A model generated the notes under the pieces. The model worked only from the letters and a program-made list of their open reading frames with translations. It had not been told where the DNA came from and ran no database searches. From NCBI RefSeq assembly GCF_004519295.1, contig NZ_SOZH01000003.1, forward strand, positions 124,001-188,000: DNA of 64,000 bases, given 5' to 3'. Source of the DNA: Cellulosimicrobium funkei. GTDB lineage: Bacteria; Actinomycetota; Actinomycetes; Actinomycetales; Cellulomonadaceae. The position numbers and the translations under genes were made by a program. Shown here piece by piece: positions 23,937-32,444 of this stretch (within the stretch, counting starts at the first letter, position 1; every line of letters starts with the position of its first letter).

Positions 23937-25325
23937 TCAGTCCTCCTCGTCCCACTGCGCCCAGGCGTCGTCGAGCGCCTTCTGCGCCTCGTCCTGGGCC
24001 TGCGCGAGCGCCTCGGCCGGCTCCTGCTGGCCGTTGAGGACGCGGTTCACCGCGTCCTGCCAGGCGGTCTCGAACTCGTTGTCCGCGGGGTTCGCCGGGA
24101 GCGCGAAGGTCGCGTCGTTCGCCTCGTACATCGCGTCGATCGCGTCCTGCCACGGCTGGGGCGCGTCGTCGGGCACGAGGTCGTCGCGGATCTGCTGGTC
24201 CGCCTCCTCGTTGCCGGTGAGGACGCCCGTGAAGACCAGGCCGTCCTGCGCACGCGCGTCGGCGCGCGCCTGCGCCGCCTCGACCCAGGCGTCCGTCTCC
24301 GTCATGAGGCGCGCGAACCGGCACGCCGCCGCGGGGTTCTCGCTCCCGCGCGGGACGGCCCAGGCGGAGCCGGACGCGAACGCGATCGCGTCGCCGTCGG
24401 GCGTGCGCACGGCGTCGAACGCCATGGGGGCGTCCGGGGACGACTCGTTGAGCACGTTGATGTACCACTGCTCCATCGGCATCGCGCCGAGCGCGTCGGT
24501 CGCGAACTGGTTCCCGGCGCCGAAGAAGTCGGCGGAGTCGCGGAACGTCTTGACCGCCGGGAAGCCGCCCTGGGCGTCGTAGATCCCCACCGCCCACTCG
24601 AGCGACTCGACGACCTCGGGGGCGTCGAGCTGCGCGGTGCGGCCGTCCTCGGAGAGCAGGTCGGCGCCCACCGCCTTCGACCACAGCGGGAGGAACTCGG
24701 GCAGCTTCGAGTCGAACCCGATGACGCTCAGCGCCCCGCCGTCGGTGCGCAGGAGCGCCTCGTTCGCCGCCGTGACGGCCTCGCGGTCCGAGCCGTTGAC
24801 GTCCTCGACGGTGAGCCCGGCCGCGGAGAGCAGGTCGGCGTTCGCCATCGTCACCTGGACCTGGTTGAACTCGGGGATCCCGTACACGCTGCCGTCGAAC
24901 GTCACCTGGTCGACGGCGGTGTCCACGAACGCGTCCAGGTCGATCTCCTCGGCCGCGACGCACTCGTCGAGCGGGAGGATCGCGTCGCGCGACGCGAACG
25001 TGCCGATCTGGTCGCGGTTCGCGTACACCACGTCCGGCGGGTTGCCCGACGCGACCGCCGAGAGGAAGGCCTGGATGTCGAGCTCGCCCTCCGAGAGGCG
25101 CACGTCGACGCCGTCGAGGCCCTCGACGGCGCGGTCGTAGCGGACCTCGCCGATCTCGTCGCCGGTCCCGAAACCCATGACCGAGAGCTCGCCCGAGGGC
25201 GACCCGTCGGCCGTGAAGTCGACGTCCGAGCCGTCGTCACCGGTGCCCTGCGCACAGCCCGTCAGGGCCAGTGCGGCGACCACCATGCTCGTTCCTGCGG
25301 CTGCCGCGCCGCGTCGGCGGACCAT
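23937..25325 (-). CDS. ABC transporter sugar-binding lipoprotein
   Basis: 462 residues. Lipoprotein signal: RRRGAAAAGT, hydrophobic run, then lipobox LTGC; the mature protein is tethered outside the membrane. The body fits the carbohydrate-binding SBP family 1 fold (SVMGFGTGDEIGEVRYDRAVEGL, IPEFNQVQVTMANADLLSAAGL, AVPRGSENPAAACRFARLM). Two ATGs lie in tandem; 25325 is preferred because AGGAGG is 6 nt away, whereas it is only 3 nt from ATG 25328. First gene of a five-gene operon with two permeases, alcohol dehydrogenase and the FAD enzyme. Ligand unknown. Confidence 0.93.
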   Translation of the reverse strand: MVRRRGAAAAGTSMVVAALALTGCAQGTGDDGSDVDFTADGSPSGELSVMGFGTGDEIGEVRYDRAVEGLDGVDVRLSEGELDIQAFLSAVASGNPPDVVYANRDQIGTFASRDAILPLDECVAAEEIDLDAFVDTAVDQVTFDGSVYGIPEFNQVQVTMANADLLSAAGLTVEDVNGSDREAVTAANEALLRTDGGALSVIGFDSKLPEFLPLWSKAVGADLLSEDGRTAQLDAPEVVESLEWAVGIYDAQGGFPAVKTFRDSADFFGAGNQFATDALGAMPMEQWYINVLNESSPDAPMAFDAVRTPDGDAIAFASGSAWAVPRGSENPAAACRFARLMTETDAWVEAAQARADARAQDGLVFTGVLTGNEEADQQIRDDLVPDDAPQPWQDAIDAMYEANDATFALPANPADNEFETAWQDAVNRVLNGQQEPAEALAQAQDEAQKALDDAWAQWDEED

Positions 25326-25530
25326 CATCTGCCTCCTCGTGGGAGCAACGGGGCGGACGGCAGGGGTGCGCGACGCCACCGTGGTGCTCGACGGCGTCGG
25401 CGTCTGGCTGCACCGACGCCGCCAGTGAAGCACCGGCTCTGCCCGCTCACACGTCGAGCCGCTGCTCGTGCCCGCTGCCCGGCGCGGGGTCGGCCGGGCG
25501 CGCGTGCGGGCTCCCGTCGGGCGGGGGACC

Positions 25531-25548
25531 CTCGTGCCGTGGCACGAG
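25531..25548. repeat. palindrome centred on a start codon
   Basis: Perfect 8-bp inverted repeat with a 2-bp centre (25531-25538 with 25541-25548). The GTG start of the FUSC gene (25539) is at its centre. Could be an operator or an mRNA hairpin hiding the start. Confidence 0.5.
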
Positions 25549-26675
25549 ACGAGAGCAGGACGGGACCGACCCGGCCCGCGCCCCGGGCACCCCGGGTGGT
25601 GGAGGCGGGGACACGGGCGCGCCGCGCGGTCACGGCCGCGCAGCGGCAGTGGGTGCGCCACCCCCGGTGGTCGCTGGCGGTCAAGGGCGCGCTCGCGGCG
25701 GCCGTCGCGTGGTACGTCGGGGTGCTCGCCCCGGCCCCGTTCTCCGAGTACCCCTACTACGCCCCGCTCGGCGCGGTCGTCGCGACGACGAGCACGCTCG
25801 CGCGCTCCGTCCGCGAGTCGGCCCAGGCGATCCTCGCGATCCTCGTCGGCGCGGCGATCGCCCGGGGCGTCGACCTCGTCCTCGCCCCGAGCGCGCTGTC
25901 CGTGGCGGTCGTCGTGGGCCTCGCGCTCCTGTGCGCGGGGTGGCGGCGGTTCGGCGAGATGGGGACGTGGGCGGTGACGTCCGCCCTGTTCGTGCTCATC
26001 ATCGGCAACGCCGCGAAGGTCGAGTTCGTCGGCGCGTACGCCGGTCTCGTCGTCGTGGGTGCGGGCATCGGCGTCGTCATCAACCTGCTCGTCCCCCCGC
26101 TGCCCCTCACCCCGACCGAGGAGGCCCTCGACGGGCTGCGCGACACGCTCGTCGACCAGGTCGAGGCGCTCGGCGACGGTCTCGCGGGCGAGCGCCCGCC
26201 GTCGGCGGAGGAGTGGGAGGAGCGGCGGCGCGAGGTGGAGCCCACGCTCACCCGCGCGCGCGACGCCGTCGCGCGGACCCGGGAGGCCGCGCGCGCCAAC
26301 ATCCGGCTGCGTCGCCACCGCGACTGGGCCGCGTCGCAGGTGCGGCGCGCGCAGGAGCTCGAGGGGTCGGCCGACGTCGTCGGGTCGCTCGTGCGGCTGC
26401 TCGTCGAGTGGGAGCGCGAGGACCGCGACGACCTCGCGCTCGGCGCGCGCCTGCGGCCGCTCGCGGCCCGCGCCCTGGACGCCTACGCCGGCGCGCTGCG
26501 GTCCGTCGGCACGGAGCCCGCCGACACGGACGCGCTCCGCGAGCTCTCCGCGCGGACGCAGGCGCTGCACGACGGCGTCCGGGCGGCGCGCCGCGAGGAC
26601 GACCGCGACTACTTCGTCGCGGGCGCGGTCGTGCTCGCCCTGCGGCGCGGCGTGGCGGTGCTGACGGCCGGCTGA
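25539..26675 (+). CDS. FUSC-family (aromatic acid exporter-like) membrane protein
   Basis: 378 residues. An N-terminal half with about five to six hydrophobic helices (ALAAAVAWYVGVLAPAP, YYAPLGAVVATTSTLARSVRESAQAILAILVGAAIARG, LVVVGAGIGVVINLLVPP) is the FUSC/ArAE pattern. The C-terminal half is a soluble, coiled-coil-like helical domain. The family exports aromatic acids or similar anions; the substrate here is unknown. GTG 25539 is the first plausible in-frame start after the divergent SBP promoter region, but no good ribosome binding site is seen, so the start is uncertain. Single-gene unit with a terminator. Confidence 0.8.
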   Translation: MARDESRTGPTRPAPRAPRVVEAGTRARRAVTAAQRQWVRHPRWSLAVKGALAAAVAWYVGVLAPAPFSEYPYYAPLGAVVATTSTLARSVRESAQAILAILVGAAIARGVDLVLAPSALSVAVVVGLALLCAGWRRFGEMGTWAVTSALFVLIIGNAAKVEFVGAYAGLVVVGAGIGVVINLLVPPLPLTPTEEALDGLRDTLVDQVEALGDGLAGERPPSAEEWEERRREVEPTLTRARDAVARTREAARANIRLRRHRDWAASQVRRAQELEGSADVVGSLVRLLVEWEREDRDDLALGARLRPLAARALDAYAGALRSVGTEPADTDALRELSARTQALHDGVRAARREDDRDYFVAGAVVLALRRGVAVLTAG

Positions 26676-26699
26676 CGCCGGGGAGGCCGCCGGGACGAC

Positions 26700-26736
26700 G
26701 ACGGCGGGCGACCGGACGTGCCGGTCGCCCGCCGTC
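26700..26736. terminator. bidirectional terminator
   Basis: Perfect 16-bp stem (26700-26715 with 26721-26736), 5-nt loop, between the convergent FUSC and DUF1684 genes. Confidence 0.8.
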
Positions 26737-26756
26737 GGGGGCGTCGCGCGGACGGG

Positions 26757-27620
26757 TCAGGAGGCCTGCGCGAAGGTCTGGATGCGGTCGATCTGGAGCG
26801 GCGGCTTCTTCTCGCCCGCGGTCACCGCGACCGGCAGCCGGTTCTGCGCCGGGGCGAGCGGGCACGTGACGAAGTTCGTGAACGCGCACGGGAAGGAGAA
26901 GGCGCGGTTGAGGTCGACCACGGTGTCGCCGTCCCGCTCGGTGTCGGGGACGCGCACGAGCCGGCCGTTGCCGTAGGTCTCCTTGCCGCTCGTGGTGTCG
27001 GTGAAGTGCGCGTTGCCGCGCTCGATGCCCGTGTCGTCGTCCGGGCGCCCGGCGACGAGGAGCGTGTGCTCCGTCCCGTCCAGGGTGAACGTCACGGTGC
27101 CGATCACGCGCTGCTCCTCGAACACCCCCCGCTCCACCGTCGGGTAGTCCGACGCCTGCTCGGCCGTCCGCGTGAACCGCGCCGGGAGGACCCACCGCTC
27201 GTCGAGCGGGAACGTCTCGATGTCGTCGAGGCGCTTGCGGGCCGCCTCGCGCGGGTCGCGGACGCGCACGCCGAAGATCTGGCGGCCGGTCGCGTCGGTG
27301 CGGCGGATGGTCTCGACGCGCAGGTCGCCGTAGAACGCGGGCACGAGGGAGTACTTGTGGCCGGTCGACACGGGCGTCGGCGAGGTCACGGGGGCGCCGT
27401 CGAGCGTGACCGTCTCCCCGCTGCCGTCGGGCGTGTACACGACCTCGTCGTCCTGGACCGACCAGGTGCCGGGCACGCCCTCGACCTGCAGCGGCTCGTC
27501 GCCCGTCAGCCAGTCCTGGCTGACCATGGACATCCACCCGTACGGGCTCGTCAGCTCGTCGATCCGGGCGCGGTGCCACCGCTCCCACTCCTGGCGGTAC
27601 TCGGCGCTCACTGCGGACAT
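26757..27620 (-). CDS. DUF1684 domain protein
   Basis: 287 residues, soluble, no signal peptide. Family features: YRQEWERWHRARIDELTSPYGWMSMVSQDWL near the N-terminus and the highly conserved C-terminal DLNRAFSFPCAFTNFVTCPLAPAQNRLPVAVTAGEK. The DUF1684 fold is a beta-rich domain of unknown function, common in actinobacteria and Bacteroidetes. ATG 27620 has GAGG upstream. It is the last gene of the minus-strand operon that begins with the NMT1-type transporter; the gap to the hydrolase gene is 59 bp. Confidence 0.88.
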   Translation of the reverse strand: MSAVSAEYRQEWERWHRARIDELTSPYGWMSMVSQDWLTGDEPLQVEGVPGTWSVQDDEVVYTPDGSGETVTLDGAPVTSPTPVSTGHKYSLVPAFYGDLRVETIRRTDATGRQIFGVRVRDPREAARKRLDDIETFPLDERWVLPARFTRTAEQASDYPTVERGVFEEQRVIGTVTFTLDGTEHTLLVAGRPDDDTGIERGNAHFTDTTSGKETYGNGRLVRVPDTERDGDTVVDLNRAFSFPCAFTNFVTCPLAPAQNRLPVAVTAGEKKPPLQIDRIQTFAQAS

Positions 27621-27641
27621 GTCGGTCCTCTCGTCGATGGT

Positions 27642-27665
27642 TCGGGTCACAGGTCGGGTCACAGG
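27642..27665. repeat. 12-bp tandem direct repeat
   Basis: TCGGGTCACAGG twice with no spacer, in the 59-bp gap between the hydrolase and DUF1684 genes. Could be a regulator half-site pair or a small duplication. Confidence 0.85.
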
Positions 27666-27679
27666 GTCCGGGGTGCAGG

Positions 27680-28984
27680 TCAGGGCACGCGCGTCGCGCG
27701 CTCCACGAACGCGCGCACCTGCGCGAACGAGTCGGCGTCGGCGAACGCGTTGCCGGCGGGGGTCCCGCCGGCCGACAGCTCGATGCCGGAGACGGGGTGG
27801 CGCGTCGGGCCCTGCGCGACGGGGAGGTGCGGCAGGGCGATCGAGTGCCCCGCGTCGGGGTAGTCGAGCAGCAGCGTCTCGTGGGCGTGGCCCGCGGCGC
27901 GCAGCGTCTCGACGACCTGGCGCGCGTACATGCTCGAGGGCCACAGGCCGTCGGCCATGCCGGAGACGCACGCGACGGGGCCCGCGACGCGCTCGACGGG
28001 GATGCGCGACGCGGCGGCGAACTCGCGGTCGCGCAGGCCGTCGACGTAGACGTCGCGGTACCGGTCCGGGGGCGGCCCGCCGGTCCACGGCTGCCACGTC
28101 ACGCCGGGGTTGTCCTGCCACAGGTGCGGGAGCGGCTCGCCGTCGAGCGTCCACGTGGGGGAGTCCCACCCCTGCGCGGGGTCCGCGGCGCCCTGGGAGC
28201 CGTGCACGTGGGCCCCGGGCACGTAGGCGACGACGGCGCCCACCAGGCCGGGGTAGGTGGCGCCCAGCAGGAGCGCGAGCTCACCGCCCCGCGACTGGCC
28301 GCTCACCACGACGACGCCGGCGCGCGGCGCGAGCTCGCGGTGCACGTGGTGCAGCGCGGTCTCGAAGTACTCCAGCGGCGTTCGGGTGATGTGGTCGGGG
28401 AGGCCGGGAACGCCGAAGTAGCCGAGCGCGAGCGCCTGCACGCCGCGCGACGCGTAGAGCGCGCCGCGCTGCTCGTTGATCCCCCCGCCGGAGCCGTTGA
28501 GCACGACGATCGTCGGGTGCGGACCGTCGCCCGCCGGCACGAAGAGCGTGCCGACGAGCCCGTCCTCGCGGACCTCGCGCCGCCGCACCCCGGGCCCGGT
28601 CCAGCGCTGCACGAGGTCGGCCGTCGCGCGCTGCGTGGCGTCGGACTCGTCCCACGCCTCGAGGCGCGTGCGCAGCGGGCGCGAGACGTCGGTCGCGGCC
28701 GGCCGGCCGGGCGTCGTGCCGGGCGTCGGGTCGGGCCGCTGCGACGTGAGGAGCGCCATCCCGTCGACGCGCCCGTAGTCGCCGGTCATCGGCGGGTCGC
28801 GGTCGAGCCGGACGGTGCCTGACCGGTCCGCGCGGTAGGTCGCGCGGGCGGACCACGCGGTCCCGGCGCGGTCCGTCGTCGCGCGGACCGTGACGAGCGC
28901 GCCGGGCGCGGCGCCGCTCACCTCGATGCGGCGGGCGACGTCGAGCAGGTCGTCGGCGGGGCTGACGGTGAGCCGGAGCGTCAC
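27680..28984 (-). CDS. acyl-CoA thioesterase/BAAT-type alpha/beta hydrolase
   Basis: 434 residues. The N-terminal domain (TLRLTVSPADDLLDVARRIEVSGAAPGALVTV) matches the BAAT/acyl-CoA thioester hydrolase N-terminal sandwich. The C-terminal alpha/beta hydrolase has the nucleophile elbow GQSRGG, the usual YFGVPGLPDHI and PLEYFETAL segments, an Asp in SGMADGLWPS and His in DAGHSIALP. It hydrolyses a thioester or ester; the substrate is unknown. GTG start overlaps the Ldh gene stop by 4 bp, so it is translationally coupled to it. Confidence 0.88.
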   Translation of the reverse strand: MTLRLTVSPADDLLDVARRIEVSGAAPGALVTVRATTDRAGTAWSARATYRADRSGTVRLDRDPPMTGDYGRVDGMALLTSQRPDPTPGTTPGRPAATDVSRPLRTRLEAWDESDATQRATADLVQRWTGPGVRRREVREDGLVGTLFVPAGDGPHPTIVVLNGSGGGINEQRGALYASRGVQALALGYFGVPGLPDHITRTPLEYFETALHHVHRELAPRAGVVVVSGQSRGGELALLLGATYPGLVGAVVAYVPGAHVHGSQGAADPAQGWDSPTWTLDGEPLPHLWQDNPGVTWQPWTGGPPPDRYRDVYVDGLRDREFAAASRIPVERVAGPVACVSGMADGLWPSSMYARQVVETLRAAGHAHETLLLDYPDAGHSIALPHLPVAQGPTRHPVSGIELSAGGTPAGNAFADADSFAQVRAFVERATRVP

Positions 28985-29937
28985 GGCGTGCCTCCCGTCG
29001 CCGGGGCCAGCGCGTCCCAGACGTCGCGGTCGACGACGAACGTCTCCGCGTCCGGACGGGCGCCCGGGACGCGGCCTCCGGCGCGCGTCCAGTCGTCGCC
29101 GAGGCGGTCGGCCCGGTCGGCGAGGTCCTCGGCGCCGAACGCGCGGGGGTCCAGCGCGAGCACCCAGAGACCGCGGCCCACGGCGTCGCCGCGCGCCCCG
29201 GTCAGCAGTCCGGCGAGCGCCTCCACCGTGAGACCGAGGAGGGACCCGAGCAGCCCCGCCGGGAGCAGCGCGCCGACGGCGCCCGCGTCCCGGGTGGCCT
29301 CGCCGTCGGGACCGAGCGCCGCGCCGTCGGGCAGGGGCGTGCCCTCCCGGGCGCGGCGCCGCGCGTCGGCGAGCGTGACGGCGCTCGTCGCGGCGTCCAC
29401 GACGAGCGCACGACCCTGCCCGGCCCGCGGCACCGCCACGGCGAGCGGGTTCGTGCCGACCACGGGGACGGTCCCGCCGTACGGGGCGACGGTCGCGGGG
29501 GACTGGGCGAGCGCGACCCCGACCAGCCCGTCCTCGGCGAGCGCGCGGACGTACGCGCCGACGCGCCCCGTCCCGCCCGCGTGGCGCACGGTGACCACGC
29601 CGACGCCGAGCGCGCGGGCGAGCCCCGCGGCCCGGCGGACCGCCGCGGCGAGCGCGACCGGCCCGGGGAGGTCGTACGCGTCCAGCGTCGCGGTCGCCCC
29701 GGTCACGACGGCGGACGGCGCCCCGGTCCCGGCGCGCCCCGTCGTCGTCCGCTCGCGCGCGTCCCGCAGCTCGCGGACGAGGAGCGCGAGGCCGAACTCC
29801 GGCCAACCCGACGCGTCCCCCGCGACGACGGCGCGGGCCGCCAGGTCGGCGTCGGCGGGGTCGTGGGCGGCGAGCGCCGCGCGCGCCCGGGCACGGGCGT
29901 CCGCAGCGTCGACGCGCACGGTGGGGGTGGCGGGCAC
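28981..29937 (-). CDS. Ldh-family (malate/L-lactate/ureidoglycolate type) oxidoreductase
   Basis: 318 residues of the Ldh_2 fold, NAD(P)-dependent oxidoreductases of 2-hydroxy or 2-imino acids. Diagnostic: VVTVRHAGGTGRVGAYVRAL, ALAQSPATVAPYGGTVPVVGTNPLAVAVP, VVDAATSAVTLADARRRAREG and LGSLLGLTVEALAGLLTG. The commonly conserved N-terminal GHxxHG motif is not present (GDASGWPEFGLALL instead), so the enzyme is divergent and its activity is uncertain. GTG start with AGAGGA upstream. Lies 80 bp after the GntR regulator in the same operon. Confidence 0.8.
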   Translation of the reverse strand: MPATPTVRVDAADARARARAALAAHDPADADLAARAVVAGDASGWPEFGLALLVRELRDARERTTTGRAGTGAPSAVVTGATATLDAYDLPGPVALAAAVRRAAGLARALGVGVVTVRHAGGTGRVGAYVRALAEDGLVGVALAQSPATVAPYGGTVPVVGTNPLAVAVPRAGQGRALVVDAATSAVTLADARRRAREGTPLPDGAALGPDGEATRDAGAVGALLPAGLLGSLLGLTVEALAGLLTGARGDAVGRGLWVLALDPRAFGAEDLADRADRLGDDWTRAGGRVPGARPDAETFVVDRDVWDALAPATGGTP

Positions 29938-30017
29938 GGCGGTCCTCTCGGGTGGTGGCGGCGGGTCGGGTCGTGCGGGCGGGGCGGGACGCGCGGGCCG
30001 TCACGCGGGAGAGACGC

Positions 30018-30677
30018 TCAGTCGTCGCCGAAGAACGCCCCGGAGTCGATCGCGAGGCCCATGACGACGCTGCGACCCCGGCGGATGTGCTCGAGCTCGA
30101 GCCGGGCGGCACGCTCGCCGTCGCCCGCGCGGAGCGCCTCGATGAGGAGCCGGTGGTCGTCGAGCGGCGGCCCGGGCTCCAGGGGCTGGCGCCCGCAGAG
30201 CCGGAAGGCCCGCTCCAGGTCCTCGAGCGCGAGCTCGGTGATCGCGTGCAGCCGGGGGTTGCGCGAGTACTTCGCGACCCGGCAGTGGAACAGGTGCGAC
30301 GCCGACAGGATCGACTGCACGTCCTGCGCCTGCGGGTACGTGCCCTCGGCGATCGCCGCGAGCTCGTCGACCTCGGCCGGGCTCGCGTGAGCGGCCGCGA
30401 GCCGCGTCGCCATCGGTCCCGTCGCCTCGCGCACGTCGAGCACGTCGACGAGCGTCTTGAGGGTGACCGGGGCGACGCGGCACAGCGCGCGCGGGCGCAC
30501 GTCCACGAGGCCGTCGTGGTCGAGGCGGTGCAGCGCGTCGCGCACCGGCGTGCGCGACGTCCCGAACTCGGACGCCGTCTCGGTGACGTCGATCTCCTCG
30601 CCGGGGCGCAGCTCGGTGAAGATGATCCGGCGCCGCAGCTCGTGGTAGATCCGGTCCGCGGCCGGGACGACGCTCAT
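30018..30677 (-). CDS. GntR/FCD-type transcriptional regulator
   Basis: 219 residues. Winged helix-turn-helix at about 5-70 (ADRIYHELRRRIIFTELRPGEEIDVTETASEFGTSRTPVRDALHRLDHDGLVDV), then an all-helical FCD ligand domain with metal-binding-type residues (LDVREATGPMATRLAA, FHCRVAKYSRNPRL, DDHRLLIEALRAGDGERA). It probably represses this operon and responds to the transported or processed acid (inference). ATG 30677 has no ribosome binding site of its own but overlaps the stop of a 16-codon ORF (ATGA), so translation is probably coupled. Confidence 0.9.
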   Translation of the reverse strand: MSVVPAADRIYHELRRRIIFTELRPGEEIDVTETASEFGTSRTPVRDALHRLDHDGLVDVRPRALCRVAPVTLKTLVDVLDVREATGPMATRLAAAHASPAEVDELAAIAEGTYPQAQDVQSILSASHLFHCRVAKYSRNPRLHAITELALEDLERAFRLCGRQPLEPGPPLDDHRLLIEALRAGDGERAARLELEHIRRGRSVVMGLAIDSGAFFGDD

Positions 30678-30724
30678 GCGCCGGCCCCGGGCACGCGGGA
30701 CGGGTCGTGGTGGGGTGGGTTCAT
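30674..30724 (-). CDS. 16-residue leader ORF coupled to the GntR gene
   Basis: Reads MNPPHHDPSRVPGAGA. AGGAGG lies 4 nt before ATG 30724, overlapping the permease stop codon, and its TGA overlaps the GntR ATG. The GntR start itself lacks a ribosome binding site, which supports this as the real translation entry point. No promoter of its own is visible. Whether the peptide has a function, or the ORF only delivers ribosomes, cannot be told. Confidence 0.5.
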   Translation of the reverse strand: MNPPHHDPSRVPGAGA

Positions 30725-30732
30725 GCTGCCTC

Positions 30733-31629
30733 CTACTGACGGGACCAGGGCACGAGACGTCGTTCGAGCACCGTGACCAGGGTCGTGGAGAGGTAGCCCA
30801 GCACGGAGATGGTGACGATGCCCACGTACATCTTCGCGACGGCGAACGTCGTCCACGAGCTCCAGATGAGGTAGCCCAGGCCGTTGCGCGACCCGACGAA
30901 CTCCGAGGCCGCGATGATGACGAACGCGCCGCCCACCGCGAGCTTGAGCCCGGTGAAGATGCTCGGCAGCGCGGCGGGCAGCGCGACCGTCCGCCAGCGC
31001 TGGAGCCGGCCCGCGCCGTTGGCGGTCGCCACGTCGAAGTAGATCTGCGGCGTCTGGAGCACGCCGCCCATCGCGTTGTAGAAGACGTAGAAGAACACGC
31101 CGATCGCGACGATCACGTACTTGCTCGCCTCGCCGAGGCCGAACACGAGGAGCAGCAGCGGGAAGATCGCGACCTTCGGCACGGGCAGCAGGCTCGCGAA
31201 GATCGGCCCGAGGAGCGTGCGCAGGGTCGTGACCGACCCGAGCGCGATCCCGAGGACCAGCCCGGGCACGGCGCCGAGCACGAACCCGATCGCGATGCGC
31301 GTGAGCGTGATGCCCGCGTGCTCGAAGAGCTCGCCGCTCCCGACGAGCTGCGCGAACGTCTCGGCGATCGACGACGGCGGCGGGAAGAACCGCGCGTCGA
31401 GCACGTTCGTCCGGCTCGCGAGCTCCCACACCGCGAGGAGCAGGAGCGGCGTGAAGGGCCCGACGACCCGCACGAGGCGACCCGTGCGCCGGCGGCGCAG
31501 CTCCTCGGTCAGCTCGCGCGTGATCTCGGCCGTGCGGTCGTCGGCGTCGTGGGGCGCGTCCGGGGCGCCGCCCGGCGCGGCGTGGCCGCCCGGGCGGACA
31601 GGGGCGCGCTCGTCCGTGGGGGTCGTCAT
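30733..31629 (-). CDS. NitT/TauT-type ABC transporter permease
   Basis: 298 residues. A charged cytosolic N-terminus of about 50 residues, then about six membrane helices typical of SsuC/TauC permeases (VVGPFTPLLLLAVWELA, FFPPPSSIAETFAQLVGSGELFEH, ALPAALPSIFTGLKLAVGGAFVIIAASEFVG). The EAA-like loop is ANGAGRLQRWRTVALPAALP. ATG 31629 overlaps the ATPase stop (ATGA). Confidence 0.92.
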   Translation of the reverse strand: MTTPTDERAPVRPGGHAAPGGAPDAPHDADDRTAEITRELTEELRRRRTGRLVRVVGPFTPLLLLAVWELASRTNVLDARFFPPPSSIAETFAQLVGSGELFEHAGITLTRIAIGFVLGAVPGLVLGIALGSVTTLRTLLGPIFASLLPVPKVAIFPLLLLVFGLGEASKYVIVAIGVFFYVFYNAMGGVLQTPQIYFDVATANGAGRLQRWRTVALPAALPSIFTGLKLAVGGAFVIIAASEFVGSRNGLGYLIWSSWTTFAVAKMYVGIVTISVLGYLSTTLVTVLERRLVPWSRQ

Positions 31630-32444
31630 GCGACCGCCTCCCGGACGCCCGCGGCGGAGCGCTCGTCCGCCCCCGCCGCGTCCTGCACCGCGGCGTCCTG
31701 TGCCTCCGCGTCCCGCAGGAGCCGCCACAGCTCGTACGTGATCTCGCCGTGGCGCGGGTCGCGGCGCAGCTCGAGGATGTCGCGCGGGCGGTCGAAGGGG
31801 ACCCGCACGTCGGCGAGGATGCGCCCGGGCCGCGCGGACATGACGACGACGCGGTCCGCGAGCACGAGCGCCTCGTCGACGCTGTGCGTGATGAAGAGCA
31901 CCGACCGCGAGGTCTGCGACCAGATCTTCAGCAGCTCCTGCTGCAGCACGACGCGCGTCTGCTCGTCGAGCGCGCCGAACGGCTCGTCCATGAGGAGGGT
32001 CGCGCCGTCGTCGGCCAGCGCCCGCGCGACCGACGTGCGCTGCCGCATGCCGCCCGAGAGCTGGTGCGGGTAGAAGCCGCGGAACTCCGTGAGGCCCACC
32101 ATGTCCAGGAGCGGGGCGACGCGCTCGCGCCGGGCCGAGCGCCGCACACCGCGCAGGCGCAGGGGGTACTCGACGTTCTGCTCGACCGTGAGCCACGGCA
32201 GCACGCCGTGGTCCTGGAAGACGACGGACGGGCGCTCGGTCATCGTCACGGTGCCGCGGTCGGCCTCCTCCAGGCCCGCGAGGATGCGCAGGAGGGTGCT
32301 CTTGCCGCACCCGGAGGGTCCGAGCACGCAGACGAACTCGTTGTCCTCGATGGTGAGCGACACGTCCTGGAGCGCGACGAGCACGTCGTCCCGGCGACGG
32401 TCGTGGAACCCCTTCCAGAGGCCCTCGACGGAGACGGCCGTCAC
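31626..32444 (-). CDS. NitT/TauT-type ABC transporter ATPase
   Basis: 272 residues. Walker A GPSGCGKST, Q-loop VFQDHGVLPW, signature LSGGMRQR, Walker B TLLMDEPFGALD and the switch His in LFITHSVDEAL are intact. The C-terminal 25 residues (AQDAAVQDAAGADERSAA) are an extra acidic tail. GTG start overlaps the binding-protein stop (GTGA). Confidence 0.95.
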   Translation of the reverse strand: MTAVSVEGLWKGFHDRRRDDVLVALQDVSLTIEDNEFVCVLGPSGCGKSTLLRILAGLEEADRGTVTMTERPSVVFQDHGVLPWLTVEQNVEYPLRLRGVRRSARRERVAPLLDMVGLTEFRGFYPHQLSGGMRQRTSVARALADDGATLLMDEPFGALDEQTRVVLQQELLKIWSQTSRSVLFITHSVDEALVLADRVVVMSARPGRILADVRVPFDRPRDILELRRDPRHGEITYELWRLLRDAEAQDAAVQDAAGADERSAAGVREAVA

